DNA of 64,000 bases from contig NZ_BONR01000002.1 in assembly GCF_016862815.1 (NCBI RefSeq), positions 434,001 through 498,000 on the forward strand, written 5' to 3'. The stretch's first letter is position 1; every line of letters begins with the position of its first letter. Source of the DNA: Demequina activiva. GTDB taxonomy: Bacteria > Actinomycetota > Actinomycetes > Actinomycetales > Demequinaceae. The position numbers were made by a program, and so were the translations under genes. Positions 7,925 through 18,591 of this stretch are shown in pieces. Below the pieces are notes generated by a model, which searched no databases, was not told where the DNA came from, and worked only from the letters and a program-made list of their open reading frames with translations.

Positions 7925-9154
7925 TTATCCGATCAGGTCGAAGACCTTGAAGATCGGCATGTAGAGAGCGATGACCATTCCGCCGATCATGCCTCCCAGC
8001 ACTGCGATCATGATGGGCTCGATCAGGCTGGTCAATTGCTCTGTGGTGGATTCCACTTCTTGGTCGTAGAAGTCCGCGATCTTGTCGAGCATCTCGTCCA
8101 GCGCACCCGTGTCCTCGCCCACCGCGATCATCTGGACGACCATGGGCGGGAAGACAGGATGCTGCGAGAGAGGCTTCGCCAGCGACTCGCCCTTGCGCAC
8201 CGACTGCTGCACAGCGCGTGTGGCATCCTCGATGACGATGTTGCCTGAGGCCTGGCCCACGATGTCGAGCGCCTGGAGGATCGGCACGCCGGAGCGGACC
8301 ATCGAGCCGAAGTTGCGTGAGAAGCGCGCGACCGCGATTTTCTGCACGAGCGGACCGAACACGGGTGCCTTGAGGAACGCCGGCTGATACTTGCGGCGCA
8401 CGCTCTCCTTGTGCTTGTTCTTGCCCCACCACACGCCGAACATGATGAGGGCGATGATCAGCGGCACCGCACCGATCTTCATGATGTTGGAGGCGTAGAC
8501 CAGTATCTGCGTCGCGAACGGCAGCTCTCCCCCGAGTCCCTCGAACATATCCGCGAACACGGGCACGATGAAGATCAGCATCGCGGCTGTCGCGAGGATC
8601 GCGATGAAGAACACCACCACGGGGTAGGTCATCGCGGACTTGATCTTCCCGCGCAGCTTGACCTCGTTCTCGAAGTTCTCGGCGATCGAGACCAGCACCG
8701 TGTCCAGGAATCCGCCTACCTCACCCGCCTTGACCATGTTGATCATGATGGGCGGGAAGACCTGCGGGTGCCGGCCCAGGGACTTCGAGAACGACTGGCC
8801 CGTCTCGACATCACCGCGGACCTCGGCCACGACCTTCTGCAGGGCCTTGTTCTCCGTCTGCTCGGCAAGGATCGACAGCGATCGCAGGAGCGACAGACCT
8901 GAGGAGATCATGGTGGCGAGCTGACGCGAGAGGATCGCGATGTCCTTGAGCCCGATCTTCTCCCCCATGCCAGGGATCGTCAGCTCGGTGTTCAGACCCT
9001 TGCCACCGGTCTCAGCGACCTGCAGCGGTGTGAGCCCCTTCTCGCGCAGTCGCGATGCGACGGCAGCGCTGGTGGGCGCCTCCATCGTTGACTTGTGCGT
9101 CTTTCCCTGCATGTCGCGGGCAGTGAACTCGAACTGCTTGGTAGGCGTCGCCAT
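7925..9154 (-). CDS. pilC: Type IV pilus platform protein PilC (GspF family)
   Basis: PilC is the membrane platform that the motor ATPases turn to add or remove pilins. The 409-residue product starts with the short N-terminal domain (FEFTARDMQGKTHK), then two GspF repeats at about 70-195 and 270-395, each with the LSRQLATMISSG / FSRNFGSMVRSG helix start and the KAGE or AVGE-DTG motif. Three membrane helices are visible near 171-195, 225-245 and 375-400. Length and architecture are normal. It lies between pilT and pilA; the stop of pilT is 15 bases upstream of its ATG. Confidence 0.95.
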   Translation of the reverse strand: MATPTKQFEFTARDMQGKTHKSTMEAPTSAAVASRLREKGLTPLQVAETGGKGLNTELTIPGMGEKIGLKDIAILSRQLATMISSGLSLLRSLSILAEQTENKALQKVVAEVRGDVETGQSFSKSLGRHPQVFPPIMINMVKAGEVGGFLDTVLVSIAENFENEVKLRGKIKSAMTYPVVVFFIAILATAAMLIFIVPVFADMFEGLGGELPFATQILVYASNIMKIGAVPLIIALIMFGVWWGKNKHKESVRRKYQPAFLKAPVFGPLVQKIAVARFSRNFGSMVRSGVPILQALDIVGQASGNIVIEDATRAVQQSVRKGESLAKPLSQHPVFPPMVVQMIAVGEDTGALDEMLDKIADFYDQEVESTTEQLTSLIEPIMIAVLGGMIGGMVIALYMPIFKVFDLIG

Positions 9155-9169
9155 CGTGGATACCGTCCC

Positions 9170-10690
9170 TTAGTACTTGGAAGCGCCAGCGCGCCCGCAC
9201 AGCCGGTTGAACTCTTCATACGAGTGACACATCTCGACCGCCACGTCATAGGAGATGGTGCCGGCCTTGACCAGCTCCGCGAGGTGCTGATCCATGGACT
9301 GCATGCCCAGCGACGCACCTGCCTGCAGCGAGGTGTAGATCTGGTGGGTCTTCCCCTCGCGGATCAGGTTGCGAATCGCCGGCGTGGCGACCATCACCTC
9401 GACGGCGACAGCTCGGCCGGGTCCGTCTGCGCGCGGCAGCAGGGTCTGGCACAGCACGCCCTGGATCGCGGTCGCCAACTGCACGCGCACCTGCCCCTGC
9501 TGCTCGGACGGGAACACGTCGATGACGCGGTCGATGGTCTGCGCGGCGTCCTGCGTGTGCAGGGTGGCGAACACGAGGTGACCGGTCTCGGCAGCGGTCA
9601 GCGCGACGGAGATGGTCTCGAGGTCGCGCATCTCGCCGATGAGGATGATGTCTGGGTCCTGGCGCAGCACGTGCTTGAGCGCGCGGCCGAAGGACTTCGT
9701 GTCCGCGCCCACCTCCCGCTGGTTCACCAGCGAGCGCTTGTGGCGGTGGAGGAACTCGATGGGGTCCTCCACGGTCATGATGTGACCGGAGCGGGACCGG
9801 TTGGCGAGGTCCACGAGGGAGGCCAGAGTGGTCGACTTGCCTGAGCCGGTGGGGCCCGTCACGAGCACGAGGCCTCGTGGCAGGGTCGCGAAGTTCGCGG
9901 CGGCCTGCGGGATGCCCAGAGACTCCAGCGGCTTGATCTCGTAGGGGATCACGCGGAACGCGGCGCCGACGGACTCACGCTGACGGTAGAGGTTGACGCG
10001 GAAGCGCGCCTCGCCGACCAGCGCGTACGAGAAGTCCAGCTCCAGCTCCTCCTCGAACTTCTCGCGCTGCGCCTGCGTCAGGATCTGATAGAGCGTGCGC
10101 TGCAGGCTCTCCGGCATGAGCTTGGCGAAGCCCTCCAGCGGCTGAAGTCCTCCGTCGACGCGCACCATGGGCGGCGCACCGCTCGTCACGTGGAGGTCGG
10201 AGGCGCCCAGCTTGAGCATGCCGCGGAGCGCCTCTGTGATGTCGAGGTCGCCTTCCTGCGCGTCCTGACTCATCCCGATGCGCTTGTGCGCGGCCGGCTG
10301 AGCCTGCGGCATGGTCCCCGAGGTGGGTGCGGATGCAGTGGTGGGACGCGAGCCGGCGACCGGCGTCGCGGGCTGAGCAGGCGCGCCGGGCGCGGCCTGC
10401 CGCGGAGGCATCATGGGCTGGCGCTGCGCTGGCGCCGCACCAGGCTGACCCGGTGCCTGCTGCCCGGGCATGGCCTGTGACGGAGCGGGCTGGCCCGGCA
10501 TGGCCTGGGCGGGAGCCGGTCGCTGCGGCTGAGCGGGGGCGAAGTGGTTCGAGGGCACCTGCGGGACGGAACCGGACATCGGTGCCGAGCCCGGGACACC
10601 GGACTGCGCAGGTCGCTGGACGGCCGGCTGGCCGGCTGGCGCAGGCTGCTGCGGCGGTCGCGGAGTCTCCTCCGGCATGAACTGCGTCAT
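9170..10690 (-). CDS. pilT: Pilus retraction ATPase PilT with long Pro/Ala/Gln-rich N-terminus
   Basis: PilT is the hexameric ATPase that depolymerises pili, driving twitching and DNA uptake. Residues from about 146 to the end form a complete PilT: PAS-like N-terminal domain (GMLKLGASDLHVTSG, about 157-171), Walker A GPTGSGKST (279-287), Asp box and Walker B (IILIGEMRD, about 348-356), the His box, and the PilT hallmark AIRNLIRE (438-445). Residues 1-145 are a low-complexity Pro/Ala/Gln/Met tail with MPGQ-type repeats, absent from the usual 340-370 residue PilT. The frame and the ATG with MTQFMPEETPRPP are continuous, so the tail appears real. A possible promoter lies upstream. Confidence 0.93.
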   Translation of the reverse strand: MTQFMPEETPRPPQQPAPAGQPAVQRPAQSGVPGSAPMSGSVPQVPSNHFAPAQPQRPAPAQAMPGQPAPSQAMPGQQAPGQPGAAPAQRQPMMPPRQAAPGAPAQPATPVAGSRPTTASAPTSGTMPQAQPAAHKRIGMSQDAQEGDLDITEALRGMLKLGASDLHVTSGAPPMVRVDGGLQPLEGFAKLMPESLQRTLYQILTQAQREKFEEELELDFSYALVGEARFRVNLYRQRESVGAAFRVIPYEIKPLESLGIPQAAANFATLPRGLVLVTGPTGSGKSTTLASLVDLANRSRSGHIMTVEDPIEFLHRHKRSLVNQREVGADTKSFGRALKHVLRQDPDIILIGEMRDLETISVALTAAETGHLVFATLHTQDAAQTIDRVIDVFPSEQQGQVRVQLATAIQGVLCQTLLPRADGPGRAVAVEVMVATPAIRNLIREGKTHQIYTSLQAGASLGMQSMDQHLAELVKAGTISYDVAVEMCHSYEEFNRLCGRAGASKY

Positions 10691-10759
10691 CGTCGTTCCT
10701 CCCGTGCGCCGCGATCGTGGAACCGCGACGTCTCGTCAGTGAGAGTGGTATCGGCACAC

Positions 10760-10790
10760 ACTATGACGCGCTTCACCACAAATCGGTCAA
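10760..10790 (-). promoter_or_regulatory. Possible sigma-A promoter for pilT
   Basis: On the minus strand, TTGACC (10785-10790) is followed after 19 bases by CATAGT (10760-10765), about 70 bases before the pilT ATG. The -35 box is good; the spacer is two bases long. The 117-base pilB-pilT gap otherwise holds no feature I can name. Confidence 0.4.
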
Positions 10791-10807
10791 AAAACCTGTG
10801 GGATGCG

Positions 10808-12475
10808 TCACTTCGCCACACGGAACAGCTCCTCGACCGACGTCGTGCCGTTCAGCACCTTCGCCCAGCCGTCCATGAGCAGCGTCTCCATGCCGTTCGC
10901 GCGGGCGGCCCTGCCGATCTCCGCTGCCGACGCGCGTGCGACCGCGAGACGCTCGATCTCCTCGTTCACCACCATGATCTCGTGGAGCGCGACGCGCCCG
11001 CGGTAGCCGGTGTTCGAGCATCGCTGGCAGCCCTCGGGCCGGAACACGGTGGGCGGAGGCTGGGTGGCGTCCCACGTGATCGAGTCCGGGATCTCCTCCC
11101 GGGTCATCGTGTACTCGACCGCGCAGTGCTCGCACAGGCGACGCGCGAGACGCTGGGCGACCACGGCGTCGATCGCGGAGCCCACGAGGAACGGCTCGAT
11201 GTCCATCTCGATCAGGCGCGTCAGCGCGGACGGCGCGTCGTTCGTGTGCAGGGTCGACAGCACGAGGTGACCGGTGAGCGCCGCCTCGATCGCGATCTGC
11301 GCGGTCTCGTGGTCGCGGATCTCACCGACGAGCACCACGTCCGGGTCGGCACGCAGGATAGACCGCAGCGCCGCTGCGAAGGTCAGCCCGGCCTTGGGGT
11401 TGACCTGCACCTGGTTGATGCCGGGGATCCGGTACTCGACCGGGTCCTCGACCGTGATGACGTTGATCTCGGGACGGGTGATCTGGTTCAGGGTCGCGTA
11501 CAGCGTGGTGGACTTTCCCGAGCCCGTGGGGCCGGTCACGAGGATCATGCCGTACGGCTTGGTGAAGGTCTCCGCGTACGCCTCGTAGTTCTTCTCGCGG
11601 ATGCCCAGGTCCTCGAGGTCGAGGGTCGCCGTCGAGTTGTCGAGGATTCGCATCACGACCTTCTCGCCCCACACTGTGGGCAGCGTCGCGACTCGCAGGT
11701 CGATCTTGCGGCCCTGGTGGTTGACGGACAGACGTCCGTCCTGCGGCTTGCGCCGCTCCGCGATGTCGATGTCGGACATGATCTTGAGACGGCTGGTCAC
11801 GCCATTGGAGATCGCCTTCGAGGCCCGCTGCATCTCATGGAGCACGCCGTCGATGCGGTACCGCACCCTGAGGTCCTTCTCCGTGGGCTCGATGTGGATG
11901 TCCGAGGCACGGTCCTGGACTGCTTGGGAGATCAGCAGGTTCACGAACCGCACGATGGGTGCGTCATCCTCCGAGATCGCGCCGGACAGCGCCTCGTCGT
12001 CGAGGTTGACCTCGGACTCGGAGAGCTCCTCCTGGAGGTCCTCCAGCTCGGCGTCGGAGCGGCAGTAGCGGTCGATCGCCGTCATCACGTCGTCGTGCGT
12101 CGCCACGACGGGGATCACCTGGAGGCCGGAGATGGTGCGGAAGTCGTCGACCGCGACCACGTTGCCTGGATTGGACATCGCGACCTTCAGGATGCCGTCC
12201 TGGAGAGCGATCGGCAGAGCGCTGTGGCGCCGGCACACGGCCGCCGAGACCATCGAGACGGCGGAACGGTCCACCGGGAACTCATTGAGCTCCACGAACT
12301 CCATCCCGACCTGCGACGCGAGCGCACGGACCAGCTGGCCCTCGGAGATCAGGCCGAGCTCGACCAGCGTCCGTCCCAGCGACTGGCCGCGCGACTGCTG
12401 CTCGTCGATGGCATCCATCAGCTGCTCTTCCGTGAGCACGCCATCCTCGAGCAGGATCGAACCGAGCTGCTTCAC
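10808..12475 (-). CDS. pilB: Pilus extension ATPase PilB (GspE family) with MshEN domain
   Basis: PilB powers pilus polymerisation. The 555-residue product begins with a MshEN-type domain: two similar motifs at residues 4-27 (LGSILLEDGVL...) and 33-55 (LGRTLVELGLI...), the arrangement that binds cyclic di-GMP in MshE. The ATPase part has Walker A GPTGSGKST (315-323), Walker B VVLVGEIRD (380-388), a His box TLHTNDA, and a zinc site C448-x2-C451 with C483-x2-C486. The GTG start at 12475 has GAGGGAG six bases upstream. It is the first pilus gene in transcription order, 95 bases after aroE; the gap holds an AT-rich patch but no promoter I would defend. Confidence 0.95.
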   Translation of the reverse strand: MKQLGSILLEDGVLTEEQLMDAIDEQQSRGQSLGRTLVELGLISEGQLVRALASQVGMEFVELNEFPVDRSAVSMVSAAVCRRHSALPIALQDGILKVAMSNPGNVVAVDDFRTISGLQVIPVVATHDDVMTAIDRYCRSDAELEDLQEELSESEVNLDDEALSGAISEDDAPIVRFVNLLISQAVQDRASDIHIEPTEKDLRVRYRIDGVLHEMQRASKAISNGVTSRLKIMSDIDIAERRKPQDGRLSVNHQGRKIDLRVATLPTVWGEKVVMRILDNSTATLDLEDLGIREKNYEAYAETFTKPYGMILVTGPTGSGKSTTLYATLNQITRPEINVITVEDPVEYRIPGINQVQVNPKAGLTFAAALRSILRADPDVVLVGEIRDHETAQIAIEAALTGHLVLSTLHTNDAPSALTRLIEMDIEPFLVGSAIDAVVAQRLARRLCEHCAVEYTMTREEIPDSITWDATQPPPTVFRPEGCQRCSNTGYRGRVALHEIMVVNEEIERLAVARASAAEIGRAARANGMETLLMDGWAKVLNGTTSVEELFRVAK

Positions 12476-12570
12476 AACACTCCCTCATTCGCCATCGAGT
12501 GCGCGATGCGCACCTTGCGAAAAATAACATCGGCATCGGCATGAGGGCAGACCAGTGTTACCGATCTCAC

Positions 12571-13395
12571 TCAGGCAGCCAGCACCGCCTCGAGCGCCGT
12601 CACGGGCGCCGCTCGTCCCGTCATGAGCCGTACCTGCTCGAGGGCCTGATGGAGCAGCATCCGGGTTCCGGGAACCAGCACTCCCCCGGCCCCGCGCCAC
12701 GCCGCGCCCAGCGGTGTCACGAGCGGCTCGTACACCACGTCCAGCAGCACCGCGCCAGGCTGAACCGAGCCGAGCATGTCTCCCAGCAGGGCGCCGGCGT
12801 CGGCGGGGATGGTGGACACGACCGCCTCGGCGGCCGCCATCGCCTGCGGCGCATCCTCGAGGCTCACGAATCGCGGCTCGACGCCCATCTTGGTGGCCGC
12901 GCGCATCAGTGCGCCAGCGCGCGCACGGTTGCGGACCGCGACCAAGGGCCGGGTCACGCCGAGGCGTCCCAGCGCGGCGAGCGCGGACGTCGCCGTCGCT
13001 CCCCCGCCGAGGATCACGCCGCTGGTCGCACGCTCCACGCCGCCCTCGGCCAGCGCCGCCACCACTCCGTGCACGTCCGTGTTCGCGCCCACGAGCTGAC
13101 GGTGGCCCGCGACGGGCTGCACCACCACGGTGTTGATCGCACCGACGAGCTTGGCCATGGGCTCGATGAAGTCGACGAGGGGCATCGCTGCGACCTTGAG
13201 CGGCATCGTCAGGCTGAGTCCGGCCCAGTCGTCGTCGAGCTCCGCCACGAAGGCCGGGAGCCGGTCCTCCGTGACGTCGAAGGCCCGATAGTCCCAGTCC
13301 AGACCCAACTCCTGGTACGCCGCACGATGCAGCGCCGGCGACAGCGAGTGCGCGATGGGATGTCCCAGCACGCCCGCACGGCGCGTCGACGTCAT
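12571..13395 (-). CDS. aroE: Shikimate dehydrogenase
   Basis: AroE reduces 3-dehydroshikimate to shikimate with NADPH in the aromatic pathway. From the ATG at 13395 the product is 274 residues and starts MTSTRRAGVLGHPIAHSLSP, which is where the family starts; a longer frame to 13443 overlaps mltG and adds a basic, unconserved stretch. Visible motifs are the shikimate-binding HSLSPALH, the catalytic-lysine motif LTMPLK, GANTD, and the NADP site LGGGATATSA. The ribosome site is weak, and the gene starts 7 bases after the mltG stop, so translation is probably coupled. aroC, aroK and aroB, which often follow in actinobacteria, are not here; the pilus genes follow instead. Confidence 0.92.
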   Translation of the reverse strand: MTSTRRAGVLGHPIAHSLSPALHRAAYQELGLDWDYRAFDVTEDRLPAFVAELDDDWAGLSLTMPLKVAAMPLVDFIEPMAKLVGAINTVVVQPVAGHRQLVGANTDVHGVVAALAEGGVERATSGVILGGGATATSALAALGRLGVTRPLVAVRNRARAGALMRAATKMGVEPRFVSLEDAPQAMAAAEAVVSTIPADAGALLGDMLGSVQPGAVLLDVVYEPLVTPLGAAWRGAGGVLVPGTRMLLHQALEQVRLMTGRAAPVTALEAVLAA

Positions 13396-13402
13396 GGTGG
13401 GG

Positions 13403-14557
13403 TCAGCCGTCCGAGCCCTCAGCGGCCTCTTCCTCAGCGGCACGGGCCTGTGCCCACTCGCGCAGCTCGGCCACGTTCACACCGTGCTGCTCGAAGGTCT
13501 CCGCGTACTTGGTCTCGCCGGTGTCGGTGTTGACCGTCACGAAGAACAGGTAGTCGTGATCGGCGGGATTCATGGCCGCGATGATCGAGGCCTCACCCGG
13601 GGCCGCGATGGGCGTGGGCGGCAGACCCGGGTACATGTACGTGTTGTACGGCGAGTCGATCGCGCGGTCCTCAGCGGTGGTGAACACGCCCTCGGTGGGG
13701 TTGAGGTACTTGACGGTGGAGTCGAGCTCGAGCGCCATGTCGATGTCGAGGCGGTTGTGGATCACGCCGGAGATCATGGGACGGTCCTCGTCCAGACGCG
13801 CCTCGCGCTCGATCAGCGAGGCGATCGTCAGCACCTCCTGGCGATCGCCCTCGGGAACATCGTTGCGGTCCAGCACCGTCACGGTGGTGTCCACCATCTC
13901 GGCGAGGATGTCCGCAGGCTGCGCGTCGGGGTTGAACCGGTACGTCAGGGGGAACAGCCAGCCCTCGAGGTTGCCGTCAGCCTCGGCGGGGAGCCCCAGC
14001 GCCTCGGTGTCAGCCGCTGCCGCCTCGACCTCCTCGATGGTCGCGTCCGTGAGGTTCGCGATGGCCTGGAGGTAGAACTCCAGCGTCTTGCCCTCGGGGA
14101 TGGTGAGGGTGAGCTCGTTGCGGTTGTTCGGGTCGAGCAGGGCGAGCAGCGCGAACTCGGCCTTCATCTCGCGCTGCATGAAGTAGTAGCCGGGCGTGAT
14201 GCCCGCGGCGGCGGGGTTGTTGCGCGCCTCGCTGATGAACGCCTCGGGAGAGGCGACCACGCCAGCCTCGTACAGCGTCTGCGCGATGTCGGAGCCGGTG
14301 TCACCCTGCTCGACGACCACCTGCACCACGCCCTGTCCGGCGCCCTCGTAGTCCTGCGCGACGTTGGCGGAGTCCGTCTCGAAGGACTGGACGAAGTTCC
14401 ACGCGATGGATCCGCCGATGGCGAGCAGCACCACGGCGACGGCGGAGACCACGAGGGTCCACTTGCGTCGGGTCGCACGGCGCTGCTGCCGCTGCAGGCG
14501 GCGCATGTCGAGCGACGTGGTCGTCGTCGCCTCGGCCTCGAAAAGGTCAGTCATCAT
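13403..14557 (-). CDS. mltG: Endolytic peptidoglycan transglycosylase MltG
   Basis: MltG is a membrane-anchored lytic transglycosylase that cuts nascent glycan strands and sets their length. The 384-residue product has a basic cytoplasmic N-terminus (about 1-32), one membrane helix (about 33-55) and the YceG domain: LTIPEGKTLEFYLQAI, the LEGWLFPLTYRF motif, the catalytic-glutamate motif LTIASLIEREA, and the C-terminal SPYNTYMYPGLPPTPIAAPG signature. A second ATG three bases in is better spaced from GAGGGG, so either Met may start. The gene overlaps the ruvX end by about ten bases and is followed by aroE, the usual actinobacterial order. Confidence 0.94.
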   Translation of the reverse strand: MMTDLFEAEATTTTSLDMRRLQRQQRRATRRKWTLVVSAVAVVLLAIGGSIAWNFVQSFETDSANVAQDYEGAGQGVVQVVVEQGDTGSDIAQTLYEAGVVASPEAFISEARNNPAAAGITPGYYFMQREMKAEFALLALLDPNNRNELTLTIPEGKTLEFYLQAIANLTDATIEEVEAAAADTEALGLPAEADGNLEGWLFPLTYRFNPDAQPADILAEMVDTTVTVLDRNDVPEGDRQEVLTIASLIEREARLDEDRPMISGVIHNRLDIDMALELDSTVKYLNPTEGVFTTAEDRAIDSPYNTYMYPGLPPTPIAAPGEASIIAAMNPADHDYLFFVTVNTDTGETKYAETFEQHGVNVAELREWAQARAAEEEAAEGSDG

Positions 14558-15006
14558 TCCCCTCGGGGATCGGCTCGTAGGTCACCCTATCGAGGTTTCC
14601 CTGTCGTTCAATGTCCAACGCGCTCTCGAGGATCACCACAGCGGCGGCCTGATCGATGACCTGGCGTTGCTGTCGTGAGCTCCTGCCGGCCTGGCGCATG
14701 GCGTGCTGCGCCGTGGCGGTCGAGAATCGCTCGTCCACCAAACGAACCACTGCGTCGCATCGTTCCGACAGCTGCGCTGCGAACGCGTGGGCCATCGCCG
14801 CGCTGTCGCCATCCTTGCCCGAGAGCTTCCGGGGAAGCCCCACGAAGACCCTGGTGGCACCGCGCTCGCGCACGATCTCGACCACCTGGTCGACGTCGCC
14901 ATCGCCGCGTGGGACGGTCGTGACGGGGAACGCGAGCACGCCTTCGGGGTCCGAGGCGGCCACGCCGATGCGGACGGTGCCCACATCGACCGCCAGCCGC
15001 ACTCCT

Positions 15007-15014
<8 letters not shown>
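14547..15014 (-). CDS. ruvX: RuvX / YqgF RNase H-fold nuclease
   Basis: This family (pre-16S rRNA nuclease, also named Holliday junction resolvase homologue) has an RNase H fold. The GTG at 15014, overlapping the alaS stop, gives 155 residues, the usual size; a GTG at 15002 is an alternative with a ribosome site too close to it. Motifs: VDVGTVRIGVAASD near the start with the first catalytic Asp, VGLPRKLSGKDG in the middle, and VRLVDERFSTATAQ with the second acidic pair. Order alaS-ruvX-mltG-aroE is conserved in actinobacteria, and the tight overlaps suggest one operon. Confidence 0.9.
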
Positions 15015-17676
<2,662 letters not shown>

Positions 17677-17749
17677 CCTGTCCTCCATGTCCTGCCGGCC
17701 TGGTGAGCCGGGTGGACGGCGCATCGGCCGCCCGTACTCATATGACAAC

Positions 17750-17786
17750 GCCGCCGGGCCCTGGCGCGTGCCAGGGGCCCAGCGGC
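17750..17786 (-). terminator. Terminator after rpsD
   Basis: A long GC-rich hairpin lies 36 bases after the rpsD stop: outer arms GCCGC/GCGGC and inner arms GGGCCCTGGC/GCCAGGGGCCC around a GCGT loop. The DNA after it on the minus strand (GTTGTCA) is only weakly T-rich. Confidence 0.65.
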
Positions 17787-17821
17787 CATTGTGAAAGGGC
17801 TCGATCAGAGCCTCGTGTGCA

Positions 17822-18448
17822 TCAGCGAGCGTAGAACTCGACCACGAGCTGCACCTCGCAGGTCACGGGGACCTCGGCGCGCTTGGGGCGACGGACCAGC
17901 TTCGCGGACAGCTTCTCGAGCTGAACGTCGAGGTAGTCGGGCAGCTCGGGCAGCACGTCGCGGTGAGCGCCGGCCGCAGCGGCCATGTAGGGCTCCATGG
18001 TGACGGCCTTGGGCTTGACCTGGATGGTCTGGCCGGGCTTCACGCGGAACGACGGGCGGTCGACGATCTGGCCGTCCACCATGATGTGGCGGTGCAGCAC
18101 TGCCTGGCGCGCCTGCAGGACGGTGCGGGCGAAGCCGGAGCGCAGCACGAGCGCGTCGAGACGCATCTCGAGCAGCTCGACGAAGGCCTCACCGGTCAGA
18201 CCGGGCTCCTTGCGAGCCTCCTCGAACACACGCGTCATCTGCTTCTCGCGCAGGCCGTACTGAGCGCGAAGACGCTGCTTCTCGCGCAGACGAACGGCGT
18301 AGTCGCTCTCCTTGCGGCGCGCGGTACGACCGTGCTCGCCGGGCGGGTAGGGGCGCTTCTCGAAGTGCTTGACTGCCTTGGGGGTCAGGGCGATCCCCAG
18401 GGCACGGGACAGGCGCACCTGGCGGCGCGCACGCTGGACTGAAGTCAA
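17822..18448 (-). CDS. rpsD: 30S ribosomal protein S4 (TTG start)
   Basis: S4 is a primary 16S rRNA binder in 30S assembly. The long frame from 18508 adds 20 unconserved residues; the conserved part starts ...SVQRARRQVRLSRALG. A TTG at 18448 has AAGGA six bases upstream and yields 208 residues beginning TSVQRARRQVRLSR, which matches actinobacterial S4 length and N-terminus. No ATG or GTG fits. The S4 RNA-binding domain is at about 95-155 (LDALVLRSGFARTVLQARQAVLHRH). There are no N-terminal cysteines, so this is the zinc-free form. The gene looks monocistronic, with its own promoter, a leader of about 105 bases and a terminator. Confidence 0.95.
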   Translation of the reverse strand: MTSVQRARRQVRLSRALGIALTPKAVKHFEKRPYPPGEHGRTARRKESDYAVRLREKQRLRAQYGLREKQMTRVFEEARKEPGLTGEAFVELLEMRLDALVLRSGFARTVLQARQAVLHRHIMVDGQIVDRPSFRVKPGQTIQVKPKAVTMEPYMAAAAGAHRDVLPELPDYLDVQLEKLSAKLVRRPKRAEVPVTCEVQLVVEFYAR

Positions 18449-18561
18449 AATGAATCCTTGAGGTTGGTCAACCGGTGTTGAACGCGCCTGGGCGTGTTCG
18501 TCTGCCAATTCTTACGTTGTGGTCGCGGAAGCAGCAGCCAACCGTCCGCGAGGGCCTTGCA

Positions 18562-18591
18562 ATACTAGCAGAACCACGCTGTTCTCGTCAG
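18562..18591 (-). promoter_or_regulatory. Promoter of rpsD
   Basis: On the minus strand CTGACG (18586-18591) and TAGTAT (18562-18567) are separated by 18 bases. The -35 box overlaps the rarA stop codon. The transcript would have a leader of about 105 bases before the TTG start, long enough for S4 autoregulation, though I cannot show a binding site. Confidence 0.5.

Noticed and set aside
10544-12544. A 666-codon open frame on the plus strand opposite pilB
   Set aside because: Antisense shadow in GC-rich DNA; rich in Arg, His and Asp, no ribosome site or known motif.
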